The position numbers and the translations under genes are program-made. From positions 326,716 through 390,715 of the forward strand of contig NZ_LMHM01000001.1 of the NCBI RefSeq assembly GCF_001427785.1: DNA of 64,000 nt. Reading direction: 5' to 3'. Source of the stretch: Lysobacter sp. Root690 (GTDB lineage Bacteria; Pseudomonadota; Gammaproteobacteria; Xanthomonadales; Xanthomonadaceae). The notes under the pieces are model-generated. The model searched no databases. It had not been told where the DNA came from and saw only the letters and a program-made list of their open reading frames with translations. Shown here piece after piece: positions 51,111 through 59,633 of this stretch (positions within the stretch are counted from its first letter, which is position 1; each line of letters begins with the position of its first letter).

Positions 51111-51638
51111 TCAGCTTGCCGCTGGCGCTTCCCAGATCATGTACACATCCGCCCGCTGGTAATGCGAGCCCGGACGCGGCGCCGGATGATGGCGAAAGCC
51201 GACGCTTTCGTACAACTTCAGCGCAGGCCCCAGCCGATGGCTCGACTCCAGAAACAACTCGCGCCCACCCATGTCCTGGAACGCGGCGATCGCCCCGGCC
51301 ATCAGCTTGCGGCCGATGCCGCCGCCGCGTAGACCGGGCTCGACCGCCATCTTGGTCAGTTCGACCAGGCCGTCGTCGTAACGCAGCAAGGCCACCGTGC
51401 CGAGCGCGCGGTCGGCCTCGTCGACCGCGAACAGCACGCGACCGCCGCCGGCGAGCAGATGGGTTTCCGGATCGTTGAGCACTTCGCGATCGATCGGCTC
51501 GACCACGAACCAGCGCTCCAGCCATTCGATGTTGAGACGGGCGAAATCGCCGCGCCAGCGCGGCTGGAAATCGACGATGCGGACGTTACCGACGATTTCG
51601 ATCGGCGGCGTGTCGGAGGGGGAGGCGGAATCGTTCAT
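51111..51638 (-). CDS. GNAT-family N-acetyltransferase
   Basis: 175 residues from the ATG at 51638. The GNAT fold shows motif A (ELTKMAVEPGLRGGGIGRKL), which binds the acetyl-CoA pyrophosphate, with RGGGIG at its core. Motif B follows (FLESSHRLGPALKLYESVGF). The substrate, a protein, small molecule or antibiotic, cannot be predicted. The longer open frame upstream has no similarity. It is convergent with the ABC exporter gene across the REP pair. Confidence 0.88.
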   Translation of the reverse strand: MNDSASPSDTPPIEIVGNVRIVDFQPRWRGDFARLNIEWLERWFVVEPIDREVLNDPETHLLAGGGRVLFAVDEADRALGTVALLRYDDGLVELTKMAVEPGLRGGGIGRKLMAGAIAAFQDMGGRELFLESSHRLGPALKLYESVGFRHHPAPRPGSHYQRADVYMIWEAPAAS

Positions 51639-51816
51639 GGCCCGATGATAGCCGCGCCGAGCGCGGCTGGCCGCAGTACCAAAGTCGCAGGCGAAAAAGG
51701 CCGGTCGCGGCCTCGGCCCGCGGCACTGCTTCGGCGGACGAAAGCGCATCGCCCGATTCGTGCCGACCTGTCCGGAAGCACCCCAAGCACGTCGGCAGGA
51801 AGCCGAGGCCGAAACA

Positions 51817-51841
51817 CAAACGGCGGCCTCGCGGCCGCCGT
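51817..51841 (-). terminator. Terminator after the gene at 51869-52561
   Basis: Stem ACGGCGGCC/GGCCGCCGT with a four-base loop, followed on the minus strand by TTTGTGTTT. It lies 28 bp beyond the stop of the secreted protein gene. Confidence 0.6.
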
Positions 51842-51868
51842 ATTCATCGCGAAATTCGCCCGTGCGAC

Positions 51869-52561
51869 TCAGTCGCGCCTGGCCTCGCCGGTGGTCGGCT
51901 TGCCTTGGCGTTTGGCCGTGCCCTCGCCCGCTGCGCGGCTTTTCGCAGCCGCGCCTTTGGCCTTGGCCGAATCGGCCTTACCCTTCTCCGACTTCGCCTT
52001 CTCGTCTTTGCCCTTGTCGGCCTTGGCCGCGGCCGGCGGCTTCGGCGGCGGATAATCGCGGTACGGCCGGTTGGGGAAATCGCGGTGCAACTCGGTATCG
52101 ATAGTGATCGGCCGGCCCCAGCGATCGTAGGTCGGCACGAAACCGCGCTTGAGCCGATGGAATTCGGCCGAGCCCGGCTTCACGCCCAGGCGCTGCGCGA
52201 CCTCGCCCCAGCCCTGGCCATGCTCGCGATCCCATTCGTCGACCACGTAACGGCACGGCCGGCCCAGCACCTGCGCGATCGCGCAGGCGTAATACACGTC
52301 GCCCGGCGTCCAACCACGTCGATCGAGCAGATCGCCGATCAGTTCGCGCGGCGCGCCGTAGTAACGCACCATCTCGTCGACGAAGGGTTCGCGATAACGC
52401 GTGGCGTAGCGGCTGATGTCGCCGAGCCACGCGTCCACCCAGACATCGCCGCTGCGCGGGTCCCAGCCCGCCGGCAGGTCCTGCGCCTGCGCCGGCGTGC
52501 CGAGCAGCGCGGCGACCGACGCGGCCAAGGCGAAGAAACGGGTCTTGAGCTTGTCGGTCAT
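51869..52561 (-). CDS. Secreted protein with Lys/Ala-rich tail, unknown function
   Basis: 230 residues. A signal peptide (cut near AQAQ, residue 27) leads to a domain of about 140 residues (GDVWVDAWLGDISRYATRYR, FVDEMVRYYGAPRELIGDLL, YYACAIAQVLGRPC) with two Cys that could be linked. The C-terminal 60 residues are rich in Lys, Ala, Gly and Glu. The family resembles uncharacterised periplasmic proteins of Xanthomonadaceae; no function is known. Start ATG at 52561, and the reading frame is closed by a terminator just downstream. Confidence 0.75.
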   Translation of the reverse strand: MTDKLKTRFFALAASVAALLGTPAQAQDLPAGWDPRSGDVWVDAWLGDISRYATRYREPFVDEMVRYYGAPRELIGDLLDRRGWTPGDVYYACAIAQVLGRPCRYVVDEWDREHGQGWGEVAQRLGVKPGSAEFHRLKRGFVPTYDRWGRPITIDTELHRDFPNRPYRDYPPPKPPAAAKADKGKDEKAKSEKGKADSAKAKGAAAKSRAAGEGTAKRQGKPTTGEARRD

Positions 52562-52747
52562 GGCGGGCTCCTGGGACGGTCCGGCGCGAGTCGCGCTCCG
52601 GGTCGTCTAGAACGTTGGGACCGGCCGGTCCGGATCAAAGCGCGGCGCGCATCGCTATTCATTCGGCAGCCACGTCGATACCGCGCGTGGCCGTTACCAC
52701 GAGGGCGGCGGTCGCGGCGATCAGGTCGCGACCGCGCCGGCGTTGCC

Positions 52748-53221
52748 TCATCGCGAAATGGTGAACTTGCCGAACGCCACGCCGAGGTCCCAGCCCTGAC
52801 CAGTACCGGCCAGCGCCAGCGACACATCGCCCTTGGTCATGACCTGCGCCTTGCTCGACTTCGACGCGCCGGCGTGGGCTTCGGCGGTGGCGTAACTGCC
52901 CAGGGTGTCGTTGAGGTTGTGGACGCCGGCGAATTCGCCGGTGCCGTGATCGATGCGCGACTTGCCCACGGTCAGGCCGCCGCCCTTGGCGCTGATCTTC
53001 ACCGACGCACTCTGGCCATTGCTGCAACTGATGGTGCCGCGGCCGGACGAGGTCTTGTAGAACACCGACCAGCCCGACATGGAGAATTTGAGTTTGCAGG
53101 TGATGGTGTCACGCGCCGATGCGGCGCCCGGCAAGGCGATCGCGGCCAGCAACACCGCGGCCAGGATCATGCGGCGCGGACGACGGGCGGATGGGACGGC
53201 GGATGCGGTGACGGAACGCAT
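52748..53221 (-). CDS. Secreted protein of unknown function
   Basis: 157 residues from the ATG at 53221, which has a GAGG site; an ATG at 53170 is possible. The N-terminal signal sequence (MILAAVLLAAIALPGAASAR region) precedes a small beta-rich domain with two Cys (ITCKLKF and TISCSNGQ) that could form a disulfide. Repeated Ala/Gly/Ser patches dominate the second half. I do not recognise the family, though the pattern resembles uncharacterised periplasmic proteins of this bacterial group. Confidence 0.7.
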   Translation of the reverse strand: MRSVTASAVPSARRPRRMILAAVLLAAIALPGAASARDTITCKLKFSMSGWSVFYKTSSGRGTISCSNGQSASVKISAKGGGLTVGKSRIDHGTGEFAGVHNLNDTLGSYATAEAHAGASKSSKAQVMTKGDVSLALAGTGQGWDLGVAFGKFTISR

Positions 53222-53404
53222 GGCGGACCTCGGGGCGAAATCGTTCGAGTGGAATCGTTCGGGTGGAATCGGGGGACGCGCCACCACGGCGACGGGAAGC
53301 GGCAGGCTACCATCCGGCGCCGCGCAAGGGACCCGGCGATCACGAGATCCGGCGATACCGACGCAGCCATCCGGGCATTCCAGGCGCTGCCGGCCGCAAG
53401 CGCA

Positions 53405-53426
53405 GACGGCGCCCTCGGGCGCCGTC
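53405..53426. terminator. Perfect GC-rich hairpin between two secreted-protein genes
   Basis: GACGGCGCC-CTCG-GGCGCCGTC lies 28 bp after the stop of the gene at 53454. It has no U-run, so termination is uncertain; it may instead stabilise the 3' end. Confidence 0.45.
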
Positions 53427-53453
53427 GTACACATACCCCTAAGGGGTCAGCAA

Positions 53454-53936
53454 TCAGTCGTCGTGACGATCGCGCCAGCGGCCGTTGTCGTGGCGACCAC
53501 GATGGTCGTCGCGATCGTGACGGTCGTAGCGGTCGTAGCGACGGTAATCGTCGCGACGGTCGCGGCGCGCATCGTAATAAGTCACGCGGCACTTGCCGTG
53601 GCGGTTGCAATCGCGATCGTAATAGCGATTGTTGTTGTAACCGTTGTTGTAGCCGTAATAGCGCGGCGGCGGGGCCGGGCGATAGCCGACGTAACGCGGG
53701 ACGTTGCGGTAATAGGTCGGGCGGCCCCAGCGGTCGTTGACCACCACCAGCCGGTCGGCGTAGCCGTAATTGCCGTAACGGTAGTACGGGGTGTTGTTGC
53801 GCACGATGACGTCGGCGATGTCGACGATCACGCGAGCCAGCTGATCATCGGCGCGGGCCGGCGCCGGCACCATCGCCACCGCGCCCAAACCCAGGGCGAG
53901 TACGACGGGGGCAAGCCAGCGGGACAGGGCAATCAT
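53454..53936 (-). CDS. Secreted Tyr/Arg/Asp-rich protein
   Basis: 160 residues from the ATG at 53936 (CAGGAG site). A signal peptide is cut near ARAD (residue 30). The short N-terminal region includes VIVDIADVIVRNNTPYYRYG. The rest is strikingly low-complexity: Tyr, Asn, Arg, Asp and His dominate, with runs such as RRDDYRRYDRYDRHDRDDHR. This resembles uncharacterised YXWGXW/RcnB-like periplasmic proteins by composition only, and may bind metals or nucleic acids through its His/Asp clusters. Function unknown. Confidence 0.7.
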   Translation of the reverse strand: MIALSRWLAPVVLALGLGAVAMVPAPARADDQLARVIVDIADVIVRNNTPYYRYGNYGYADRLVVVNDRWGRPTYYRNVPRYVGYRPAPPPRYYGYNNGYNNNRYYDRDCNRHGKCRVTYYDARRDRRDDYRRYDRYDRHDRDDHRGRHDNGRWRDRHDD

Positions 53937-54120
53937 GTCGGTCTCCTGAGAAGCCTGCATCGTCGGCAGGCACGCTGCGACTGTGAGCCCGCGACAGTGA
54001 ACCGGTTTTTAATGATTCGGGCCCGCGCCGAAGCCGCTCAGCCGGCGTTGCCATGGCCAACGCCGGCATAGGGCCGGCGCACGGCCTACACGCGACCGGC
54101 GTCGACCCGAGCGCGCGGCC

Positions 54121-54867
54121 TCAGGCCGCAGCGACCCGCGCCAGCTCGCGCACCGCCTGAGGCAGTTCGGCGGCCTGGTCGACCCGGCGCAGCCGCGGCG
54201 CGTCGGCGGCGATCTCGGCCTCGTTCTCGTGCGCCCAGGTGGTGTGGTACGGGATGTGGATGCCCCAACCGCCGAGCGCGAGCACCGGCGCGATGTCCGA
54301 GCGCAGCGAATTGCCGATCATCACGAAGCGCTGGGCCGGCAGATCGAATACGCGCAGCAGCCGCGCATAGGTCTGGGTGTCTTTCTCGCTGACGATCTCG
54401 ATGCGCTGGAACAGGTCGGCCAGGCCGCACTGCCGGACCTTGGCTTCCTGATGGAACAGATCGCCCTTGGTGATCAGCACCACCTCGAACTCGGCGGCGA
54501 TCTGCGCCACCGCCTCGGGGATGCCCGGCAGCATTTCGACCGGATGCCGCAGCAGGTCCTTGCCCAGCTCGACGATGCGGTGCAGATCGGCGGCGCTGAT
54601 GCGTTCGCCGGTGATCTCGACCGCGGCCTCGATCATCGACAGGACCATGCCCTTGACGCCATAGCCGAAGATGCCGATGTTGCGTTTCTCGATCTCGTAC
54701 AGGCGCTCGTGCAAGCGCGCATCGCGCAGGTCGACATAGCCGCCGACGATGCGTTCGAAATCGAGCTGGGCCTGATCGAAGTAGTCCTGACTGCGCCAGA
54801 GGGTGTCGTCGGCATCGAAACCGATCATGCGGATACGCGAATCCGCCACGGGGGTACGGGAGTTCAT
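54121..54867 (-). CDS. HAD-superfamily hydrolase
   Basis: 248 residues from the ATG at 54867. The HAD motifs are in order: I, MIGFDADDTLW (nucleophile Asp with the second Asp two residues later); II, VVLITKGD; III, KV.QCGLADLF region; IV, FVMIGNSLRSDIAPV. A helical cap lies between motifs I and II (residues 25-100). Such enzymes are phosphatases of sugars, nucleotides or other small molecules; this one resembles the YjjG/Gph-like branch but the substrate is unknown. The gene stands alone, with an upstream REP-like palindrome. Confidence 0.88.
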   Translation of the reverse strand: MNSRTPVADSRIRMIGFDADDTLWRSQDYFDQAQLDFERIVGGYVDLRDARLHERLYEIEKRNIGIFGYGVKGMVLSMIEAAVEITGERISAADLHRIVELGKDLLRHPVEMLPGIPEAVAQIAAEFEVVLITKGDLFHQEAKVRQCGLADLFQRIEIVSEKDTQTYARLLRVFDLPAQRFVMIGNSLRSDIAPVLALGGWGIHIPYHTTWAHENEAEIAADAPRLRRVDQAAELPQAVRELARVAAA

Positions 54868-54973
54868 GGGCGGCATTATGCGCCCGCGCGCATTGCAGTG
54901 GTTGCCGGGTTGGCGCTGGAACCACCCGCCGATCAACGACACCGCACCTCCTGGCGTCACTCCGAGCCGGGTT

Positions 54974-54995
54974 CCCCCCTTTGCAAAAGGGGGGC
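54974..54995. repeat. Short palindromic repeat (CCCCCT...AGGGGG)
   Basis: CCCCCCTTTGCAAAAGGGGGG forms a strong hairpin in the intergenic region between the HAD and EF-hand genes. It is followed by GCCAGGGGGATT, a repeat of the kind seen dispersed in Lysobacter and Xanthomonas. Only one copy is in the window, so mobility is inferred. Confidence 0.6.
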
Positions 54996-55107
54996 CAGGG
55001 GGATTCGCTTTTGCCTTTGCTGTTGCCCTTACCGCAAAAGGCAACCACCCAAACGAATCGTCCGCACACATCGTCAGCCCCTACCGACAAGCCCCCTGAC
55101 GGCGCAA

Positions 55108-55140
55108 ACAAAAAAAGAGGGCGGCCTAAGCCGCCCTCCC
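55108..55140 (-). terminator. Intrinsic terminator of the EF-hand gene
   Basis: The hairpin GAGGGCGGC/GCCGCCCTC with a four-base loop is followed on the minus strand by a run of seven T. It is a textbook rho-independent signal 42 bp beyond the stop. Confidence 0.9.
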
Positions 55141-55182
55141 CACAACGCAGGTACAACCTACACCCCAAGGGCGCGGCCGGAA

Positions 55183-55557
55183 TCAGCCGCCCTTCTTGCT
55201 GCCGCCGCTGGACTGGACCTTGGCGACGTAATTCTTGTATTCGTCCGGTGTCAGCGAACCATTGGCGTCGGAATCGGCCTGATCGAACACCTGACCCAGC
55301 GCCGGCACGGCGGAGGCTTCGGTCTTGCTCAGATTGCCGTCCTTGTCGCCGTCGACGTCGGACCAGCTCTTCTTCTGCGGCGCGGCCGCGGTGGCCTGCG
55401 CGTCGGTCGCCGCGCCAGCATCCTGGGCGCCAGTGGCCGGAGTCGCCGCTTCGGTCGGCGGCGCCTGTTCGGCGGTTTGCGCGAACGCCATCGGGGCGGA
55501 CAGCGAAGCAACCAGAGCCAACGTACCGATCAGCGACTTGCGGTTGGTGAAGTTCAT
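55183..55557 (-). CDS. Secreted EF-hand protein
   Basis: 124 residues. A signal peptide (MNFTNRKSLIGTLALVASLS, cut near AFAQ) and an Ala/Thr/Pro-rich linker precede two EF-hand loops: DVDGDKDGNLSKTE and DQADSDANGSLTPDE. Each has Asp at positions 1, 3 and 5 (second loop DSDANGS) and a final acidic residue, so both should bind Ca2+. Small periplasmic EF-hand proteins of this kind are common in Xanthomonadaceae and may buffer calcium or signal through it. Start ATG at 55557, and an efficient terminator follows. Confidence 0.88.
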   Translation of the reverse strand: MNFTNRKSLIGTLALVASLSAPMAFAQTAEQAPPTEAATPATGAQDAGAATDAQATAAAPQKKSWSDVDGDKDGNLSKTEASAVPALGQVFDQADSDANGSLTPDEYKNYVAKVQSSGGSKKGG

Positions 55558-56119
55558 GAGTCGTGTCTCCTGGAATGAGTGTGCTGTGCTGCGCGGTGCG
55601 AGCCGTCGATCGGCGTCGCTTGTTGCGCAGGGCGCTTACCGCACGGCCCCAACCTTGCCGCCGCGCGTCTGAACAAAACCGCGGACGCGGGTGTTAAAGC
55701 TACGTTCGCTTAACCACACGGCGCGGCACAGGCGCTAGGACGACGGCGCGGCGCGGGCCGAAAACGCGGTAAAACGTGACATGCGGCGAGATTCCGCGAT
55801 TGCCTCGCGCGGGAGATTTGCCTGAACGGAACACAACCTTTACGAATCGAGCTGTCAACGAGGTGATCGGCTTGAGTCCGGCGGACGGCCGGATGATTCG
55901 ATGTGAGCAATCGCGGCTATCCGCAACCAGACCGCCAAACGCGAGGCGCTTCGCGCAACGTGCCCGTCGTGCGCCAGCATTGCGGGCCGGCGCTTGCCGT
56001 TGTTATCGCGAGCGATGGCTCCGCCCCCGAAGCTGTAGACCGACGCGACACGGCCGGCCGCCGGCTCCAGCGCATGCATTCAGACGATGCGTCGCACGCC
56101 CAAGGCCGCGGCTCGATCG
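55558..56119. other. Intergenic region, no gene seen
   Basis: Frames on both strands are Arg-rich shadows. One copy (55823-55850) of a motif shared with 62526-62553 (TGAACGGAACACAACC... ) lies here. The EF-hand promoter must be at its left end. Confidence 0.45.
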
Positions 56120-57388
56120 CTAGGCACCGAGCACGGACAAACGCACCTCATGTCGCGAATACCCGGGCGCCGCGACTCGCAGACAGCATTCGGCCTCGTG
56201 TTGCAGAGCGGTGCGATCCGCGGCCCGCGGCCGCTTGAAGGTTTCGACCATCAGCGTCGCGGTATCGCCTTCGCGCTGCAGCTTCCACACCCCGGCGACG
56301 AAGCCGTCGATCAACACCGTCGCGGCGACCAGACCGTTACGGCTGAAGATCGCCGCGCGCAAGTTCTCGTCGAAGATGCGGGAGCGATCGCGATGCGCCA
56401 GCAACACGTTGTCGAACTCCGGCAACAAACGCACCGGCGCCACCGTGTCGGGCGCGGGCCTGGGCGCATCGGGCAGATCGAACAACTCGATGCCGGTCTC
56501 GTCGAGAAACACACGCAGGCGCGGACGCAGGCGTTGCAGGCGCTCGCGCGTGCCGGTCAGGCCCGACCATGCGCTCGCATCGCGCGCGCTGGCCGGACCG
56601 AACGCGGCCAGATAGCGCAGCAGCATCGCATCAGCGGCGTCTTCGTCGGCGGCCTGCGCGATCGGCGTGCCCAGCCAAGCGTGCGCGACGGCGAAGGTCG
56701 CGGCCTGATGCGAATCCCACACCCCGGCCGGCGGCACATGCACCAGCAGTTCGACGCTGCGCACCAGCTTCGCCAACTCGGCGGTGTCGTGCGACGGCCA
56801 GCGCGCCCGCAAGGCCTCGCCGAGCGCGGTCGCACTGAGCGGACCCGCGCGCAGCGCGTCGATGCCGGCTTCGCGCAATTCGTCCAGCTCCAGGCCGCGC
56901 AAGGCCTTGGCATGCGCGGTTTGCAAGGACAAACGCTGCAGCACCGGCTGCAATACCGGACGCAGCGCGCGGTAGTCGTCGGCGCTGACCAGATGCAAGG
57001 TGCCGCGCATCATGGTCGCGCGCACGACCCGGCGCGCGCGCATGGCCTGGGTCAGATCGTCGAGCGCGAATTCGCGCAGCCGCGTCCACAGGCCGAGGTA
57101 CGGCGGATTCGGCGCCTGCGCCTGCAAGCCGACCAATTGTTCGATCATCGCCAGCGGCGAGGCCGCGCTGCGTTCCAGCAGCGATTGCCGCGCCAGCAAT
57201 GCGCGATTGAGCGTGCGCGTGTCGAGCCGTTCGGGACGGATGCTGATTGATCCACGCGCTGCGGGCGGCGTCACGGTCAATGCAGTCTCGTTCGGCGCGT
57301 GGCTATCGCCGCGACGGACGCGGTGGAGCGTCGCGCAGTGTTGATGCTGACAACTGCGTGGATCACGCTTCGTCCTCGGCGTAGACAT
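56120..57388 (-). CDS. AlkZ-like DNA glycosylase (HTH_42 superfamily)
   Basis: 422 residues. This winged-helix superfamily includes AlkZ and YcaQ, which excise bulky or cross-linked bases. The family's Q-x-Q signature is visible as LVGLQAQAPNPPYLGLWTRL near residue 90, followed by RATMMRGTLHLVSADDYRAL and later FDNVLLAHRDRSRIF. Tandem winged helices lie between. The first 45 residues look unlike the family; a GTG at 57274 could be the real start. The annotated ATG overlaps the upstream CPXCG gene by 26 bp, so co-transcription is likely. The substrate is not known. Confidence 0.75.
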   Translation of the reverse strand: MSTPRTKRDPRSCQHQHCATLHRVRRGDSHAPNETALTVTPPAARGSISIRPERLDTRTLNRALLARQSLLERSAASPLAMIEQLVGLQAQAPNPPYLGLWTRLREFALDDLTQAMRARRVVRATMMRGTLHLVSADDYRALRPVLQPVLQRLSLQTAHAKALRGLELDELREAGIDALRAGPLSATALGEALRARWPSHDTAELAKLVRSVELLVHVPPAGVWDSHQAATFAVAHAWLGTPIAQAADEDAADAMLLRYLAAFGPASARDASAWSGLTGTRERLQRLRPRLRVFLDETGIELFDLPDAPRPAPDTVAPVRLLPEFDNVLLAHRDRSRIFDENLRAAIFSRNGLVAATVLIDGFVAGVWKLQREGDTATLMVETFKRPRAADRTALQHEAECCLRVAAPGYSRHEVRLSVLGA

Positions 57389-57551
57389 CGACCCGCGGCT
57401 CGCCGTCGTCGTCGACGCTGACCGCGACCACGATCGGCCGGCAGCACACCTGGCAGTCTTCGATATAACGCTGATCGCCGGCGGAATCGTCGACGATCAA
57501 CTCGATCGGCTCGCCGCAATAGGGACAGTCAACTTCGACACTGGGCAACAT
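57363..57551 (-). CDS. CPXCG-motif Cys-rich protein
   Basis: 62 residues. Two Cys pairs, CPYCGEP near the N-terminus and CQVCCRP in the middle, form a likely zinc ribbon. The C-terminus is acidic (DDDGEPRVDVYAEDEA). This is the family usually annotated as CPXCG motif-containing cysteine-rich protein, of unknown function, common in gammaproteobacteria. ATG at 57551. Its stop lies inside the start region of the AlkZ-like gene. Confidence 0.9.
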   Translation of the reverse strand: MLPSVEVDCPYCGEPIELIVDDSAGDQRYIEDCQVCCRPIVVAVSVDDDGEPRVDVYAEDEA

Positions 57552-57960
57552 CGCGCGCCTCGCGGGGCCGGCAGGAATGGGCTACAGCTTAGCGCTCCGC
57601 CAATGGCCGCGATGTTCTTCCAGGGTCTGCTCGGTACGCCTGGCGCCTGCAACGCCATGGGCTCGCGGGCGGCCCAGCCGGGCGCGGGCATGCCTGCGGA
57701 TTATGCCGGCAGCACGGGCTGCCGTCCGACCACGCCGAACACCGGCCCATCGCAGGCACAGAACGCGCCGAATCCGAGCACGGTCGAATCACAAGGCGCA
57801 CGGGTCTCCATTGGAAGACGACGCTGCCGTTCAAGGGCGCAGACTCGGAAACGTCGATGGCGCGGACGGTTTTGTTCCCAGGCCGATGCGAATCCCACCC
57901 ACGTTCATTGCTATTGAATTGCGATAGGCTCGCGCCCTATCTCACCTCGAAGGATCGACC
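57552..57960. other. Intergenic region, no gene seen
   Basis: Several open frames overlap here on both strands, without ribosome sites or recognisable products. The last 40 bases contain the AAGGA site of the DUF4189 gene. Confidence 0.45.
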
Positions 57961-58488
57961 GTGATTACGCGCAATCTCATTGCATGTGGCCTGTTGCTGG
58001 CAAGCGCGTCGTGGGCCGCAGTGGCGCAGGCCGAGCAGGGTTGTCCCGACGGCCAGGCGCCGATCGGCCGGCAACCCGGTCCGATCTGCGTGCCGCAGCC
58101 CGGTTACGGTGTCGGCGGGCCGAGTCCGATCCAGCAGCAGCCCAACGTGAGGCAGCCGCGTTGGCTCGATCGCTGGGGCGCTATCGCCATCGATGGCGTC
58201 GCCCAGAAGATGGGGACGGCGGCGGACAAGAGCAGCAGTCGCGACGCGAAGAACGCAGCTCTCAAGGATTGTCAGACTCGCGGCGGATCCGCGCAGGAAT
58301 GCAAAAAGACGCTGTTGGTTTACCGCAACGGTTGCGCCGCCGTCGCGTTGGGCGCCGATTTCGTGGCGACCAGCAGCGCCGGCAGTATCGAAGAGGCTTC
58401 GGAACGCGCGCAGAAGGACTGCAACGCGAACTCGACCAACTGCGAGGTGTTGTACACCCCTTGCAGTTTCGCGGTGCTGGTCGACTGA
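57961..58488 (+). CDS. DUF4189 domain-containing secreted protein
   Basis: 175 residues from a GTG at 57961 with AAGGATC upstream. A signal peptide is cut near AQAE (residue 25). The mature protein has a Pro/Gly/Gln-rich stretch (GYGVGGPSPIQQQPNVRQPR) and then a DUF4189 domain: WGAIAIDGVAQKMGTAADKS, AALKDCQTRGGSAQECKKTLL, NGCAAVALG and DCNANSTNCEVLYTPCSFAV. Six or so Cys would form disulfides. DUF4189 proteins are periplasmic or secreted, of unknown role; some occur beside type IV or VI secretion genes, but none is present here. Confidence 0.88.
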   Translation: MITRNLIACGLLLASASWAAVAQAEQGCPDGQAPIGRQPGPICVPQPGYGVGGPSPIQQQPNVRQPRWLDRWGAIAIDGVAQKMGTAADKSSSRDAKNAALKDCQTRGGSAQECKKTLLVYRNGCAAVALGADFVATSSAGSIEEASERAQKDCNANSTNCEVLYTPCSFAVLVD

Positions 58489-58758
58489 AGAGTGGCGCGA
58501 TGCGGGGACGTCCATTGATGTTTCTCACGCCTTACCGAGGCTGGCCGAGTGTCCGCGTCCGAGGATCTGCGGCAGCGCAGCAATGACTGTGCGGGCCACT
58601 CAAGCAACGCGCCCCATCACCGCCGACTAACCCGATCCGGCACATGCTCGGCGCAGGGCCCGGACTGGCCGTTGGACCCGGTCCGGTGCGATCCGCGTCG
58701 TCCGCCGACGCGGTCAAGCGGCGCTCGCTGTCCGCTCGCGAGCGCCCGGGAGACCGTC

Positions 58759-59262
58759 ATGAAAACTCGCCACGTATTCAGCACACCCGATCTCGTCACC
58801 GCCCAGGCCACGATGGACGCGGCGCGCGAAGCCGGCGTGGACGACCGCGATATTCTGCTGATCGCGCGTTCGGATATCGAACTGACTTCGATCCCCAACG
58901 AGCGCAAGGAAGCCGACACCGACCTGATGCCGGCGGCCGTGCGCGGCGCGGGCTACGGCAGCGCGGCCGGGTTGCTCGCCGGATTGGCCGCGGTGGTGAT
59001 CGCACCGATCGGCCTGACCCTCGCCGGCGCCGCGGCCGCGACGGTGGCCGGCGGCCTGGTCGGATGCTGGGCCTCGGCGTTGATGGGTTCGGCCCTGCCC
59101 GATCCGATCCGGCGCAAGTTCGATGGCTTGATCCAGCAAGGCCGCATCCTGGTGATCATCGACGGCGATCGCGATCTGCTCGCACAGGCCGAGGCGCGGG
59201 TGCTCGCCAACACCACCGACGTGGACGTGCTGCCGTTCGATGCGCTCAGCGCGATGGCTTGA
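58759..59262 (+). CDS. Membrane-associated protein with a glycine-zipper-like core
   Basis: 167 residues from the ATG at 58759 (GGGAG site). The N-terminal part has a small alpha/beta pattern (HVFSTPDLVTAQATMDAARE, then DDRDILLIARSDIEL). A hydrophobic Ala/Gly-rich core of about 50 residues (AGYGSAAGLLAGLAAVVIAP to ALMGSALP) would form two membrane helices. The C-terminal part (ILVIIDGDRDLLAQAEARVL) matches the last strand-helix of stress-protein-like domains. It resembles DUF1269/general stress protein families. Role unknown. Confidence 0.75.
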   Translation: MKTRHVFSTPDLVTAQATMDAAREAGVDDRDILLIARSDIELTSIPNERKEADTDLMPAAVRGAGYGSAAGLLAGLAAVVIAPIGLTLAGAAAATVAGGLVGCWASALMGSALPDPIRRKFDGLIQQGRILVIIDGDRDLLAQAEARVLANTTDVDVLPFDALSAMA

Positions 59263-59633
59263 AGCACGATGATTTAAAGCCGCGATGGTTTAAAGCCGCG
59301 ACGACCGGAAGCCGCCGGGCCCACGCGGCGCGATATGCAGATCGTGTGCCGCTCATGCGACTGTGCATACGCAACCGGCACAAACGCATCCATGCTGCAT
59401 CGCGCCGTGCGAAACGCATGCGCGCGATCGTGAGAACTGCGTCGTGTTCCGCGCACGGCGCGCTTACGATTTCCTAGCGCGAACACCCCATTGCCCGCGT
59501 GATCGCGGTTGCGAATCGCGGCAGCGTCGACGCCTGCGCCGCGAACTGCCGAACCGGTCGCAAGACCGCTGCGGCTTCGATGGCACTCTCGGCCGGCCTC
59601 AACCCCACGCCATCGATTTCCGGAGAAACGCAG
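59263..59633. other. Intergenic region, no gene seen
   Basis: A tandem duplication (GATGATTTAAAGCCGCGAT then GATGGTTTAAAGCCGCGA, 59267-59300) follows the previous stop. The rest shows no gene. The promoter of the sugar dehydrogenase presumably lies in the last 150 bases. Confidence 0.45.
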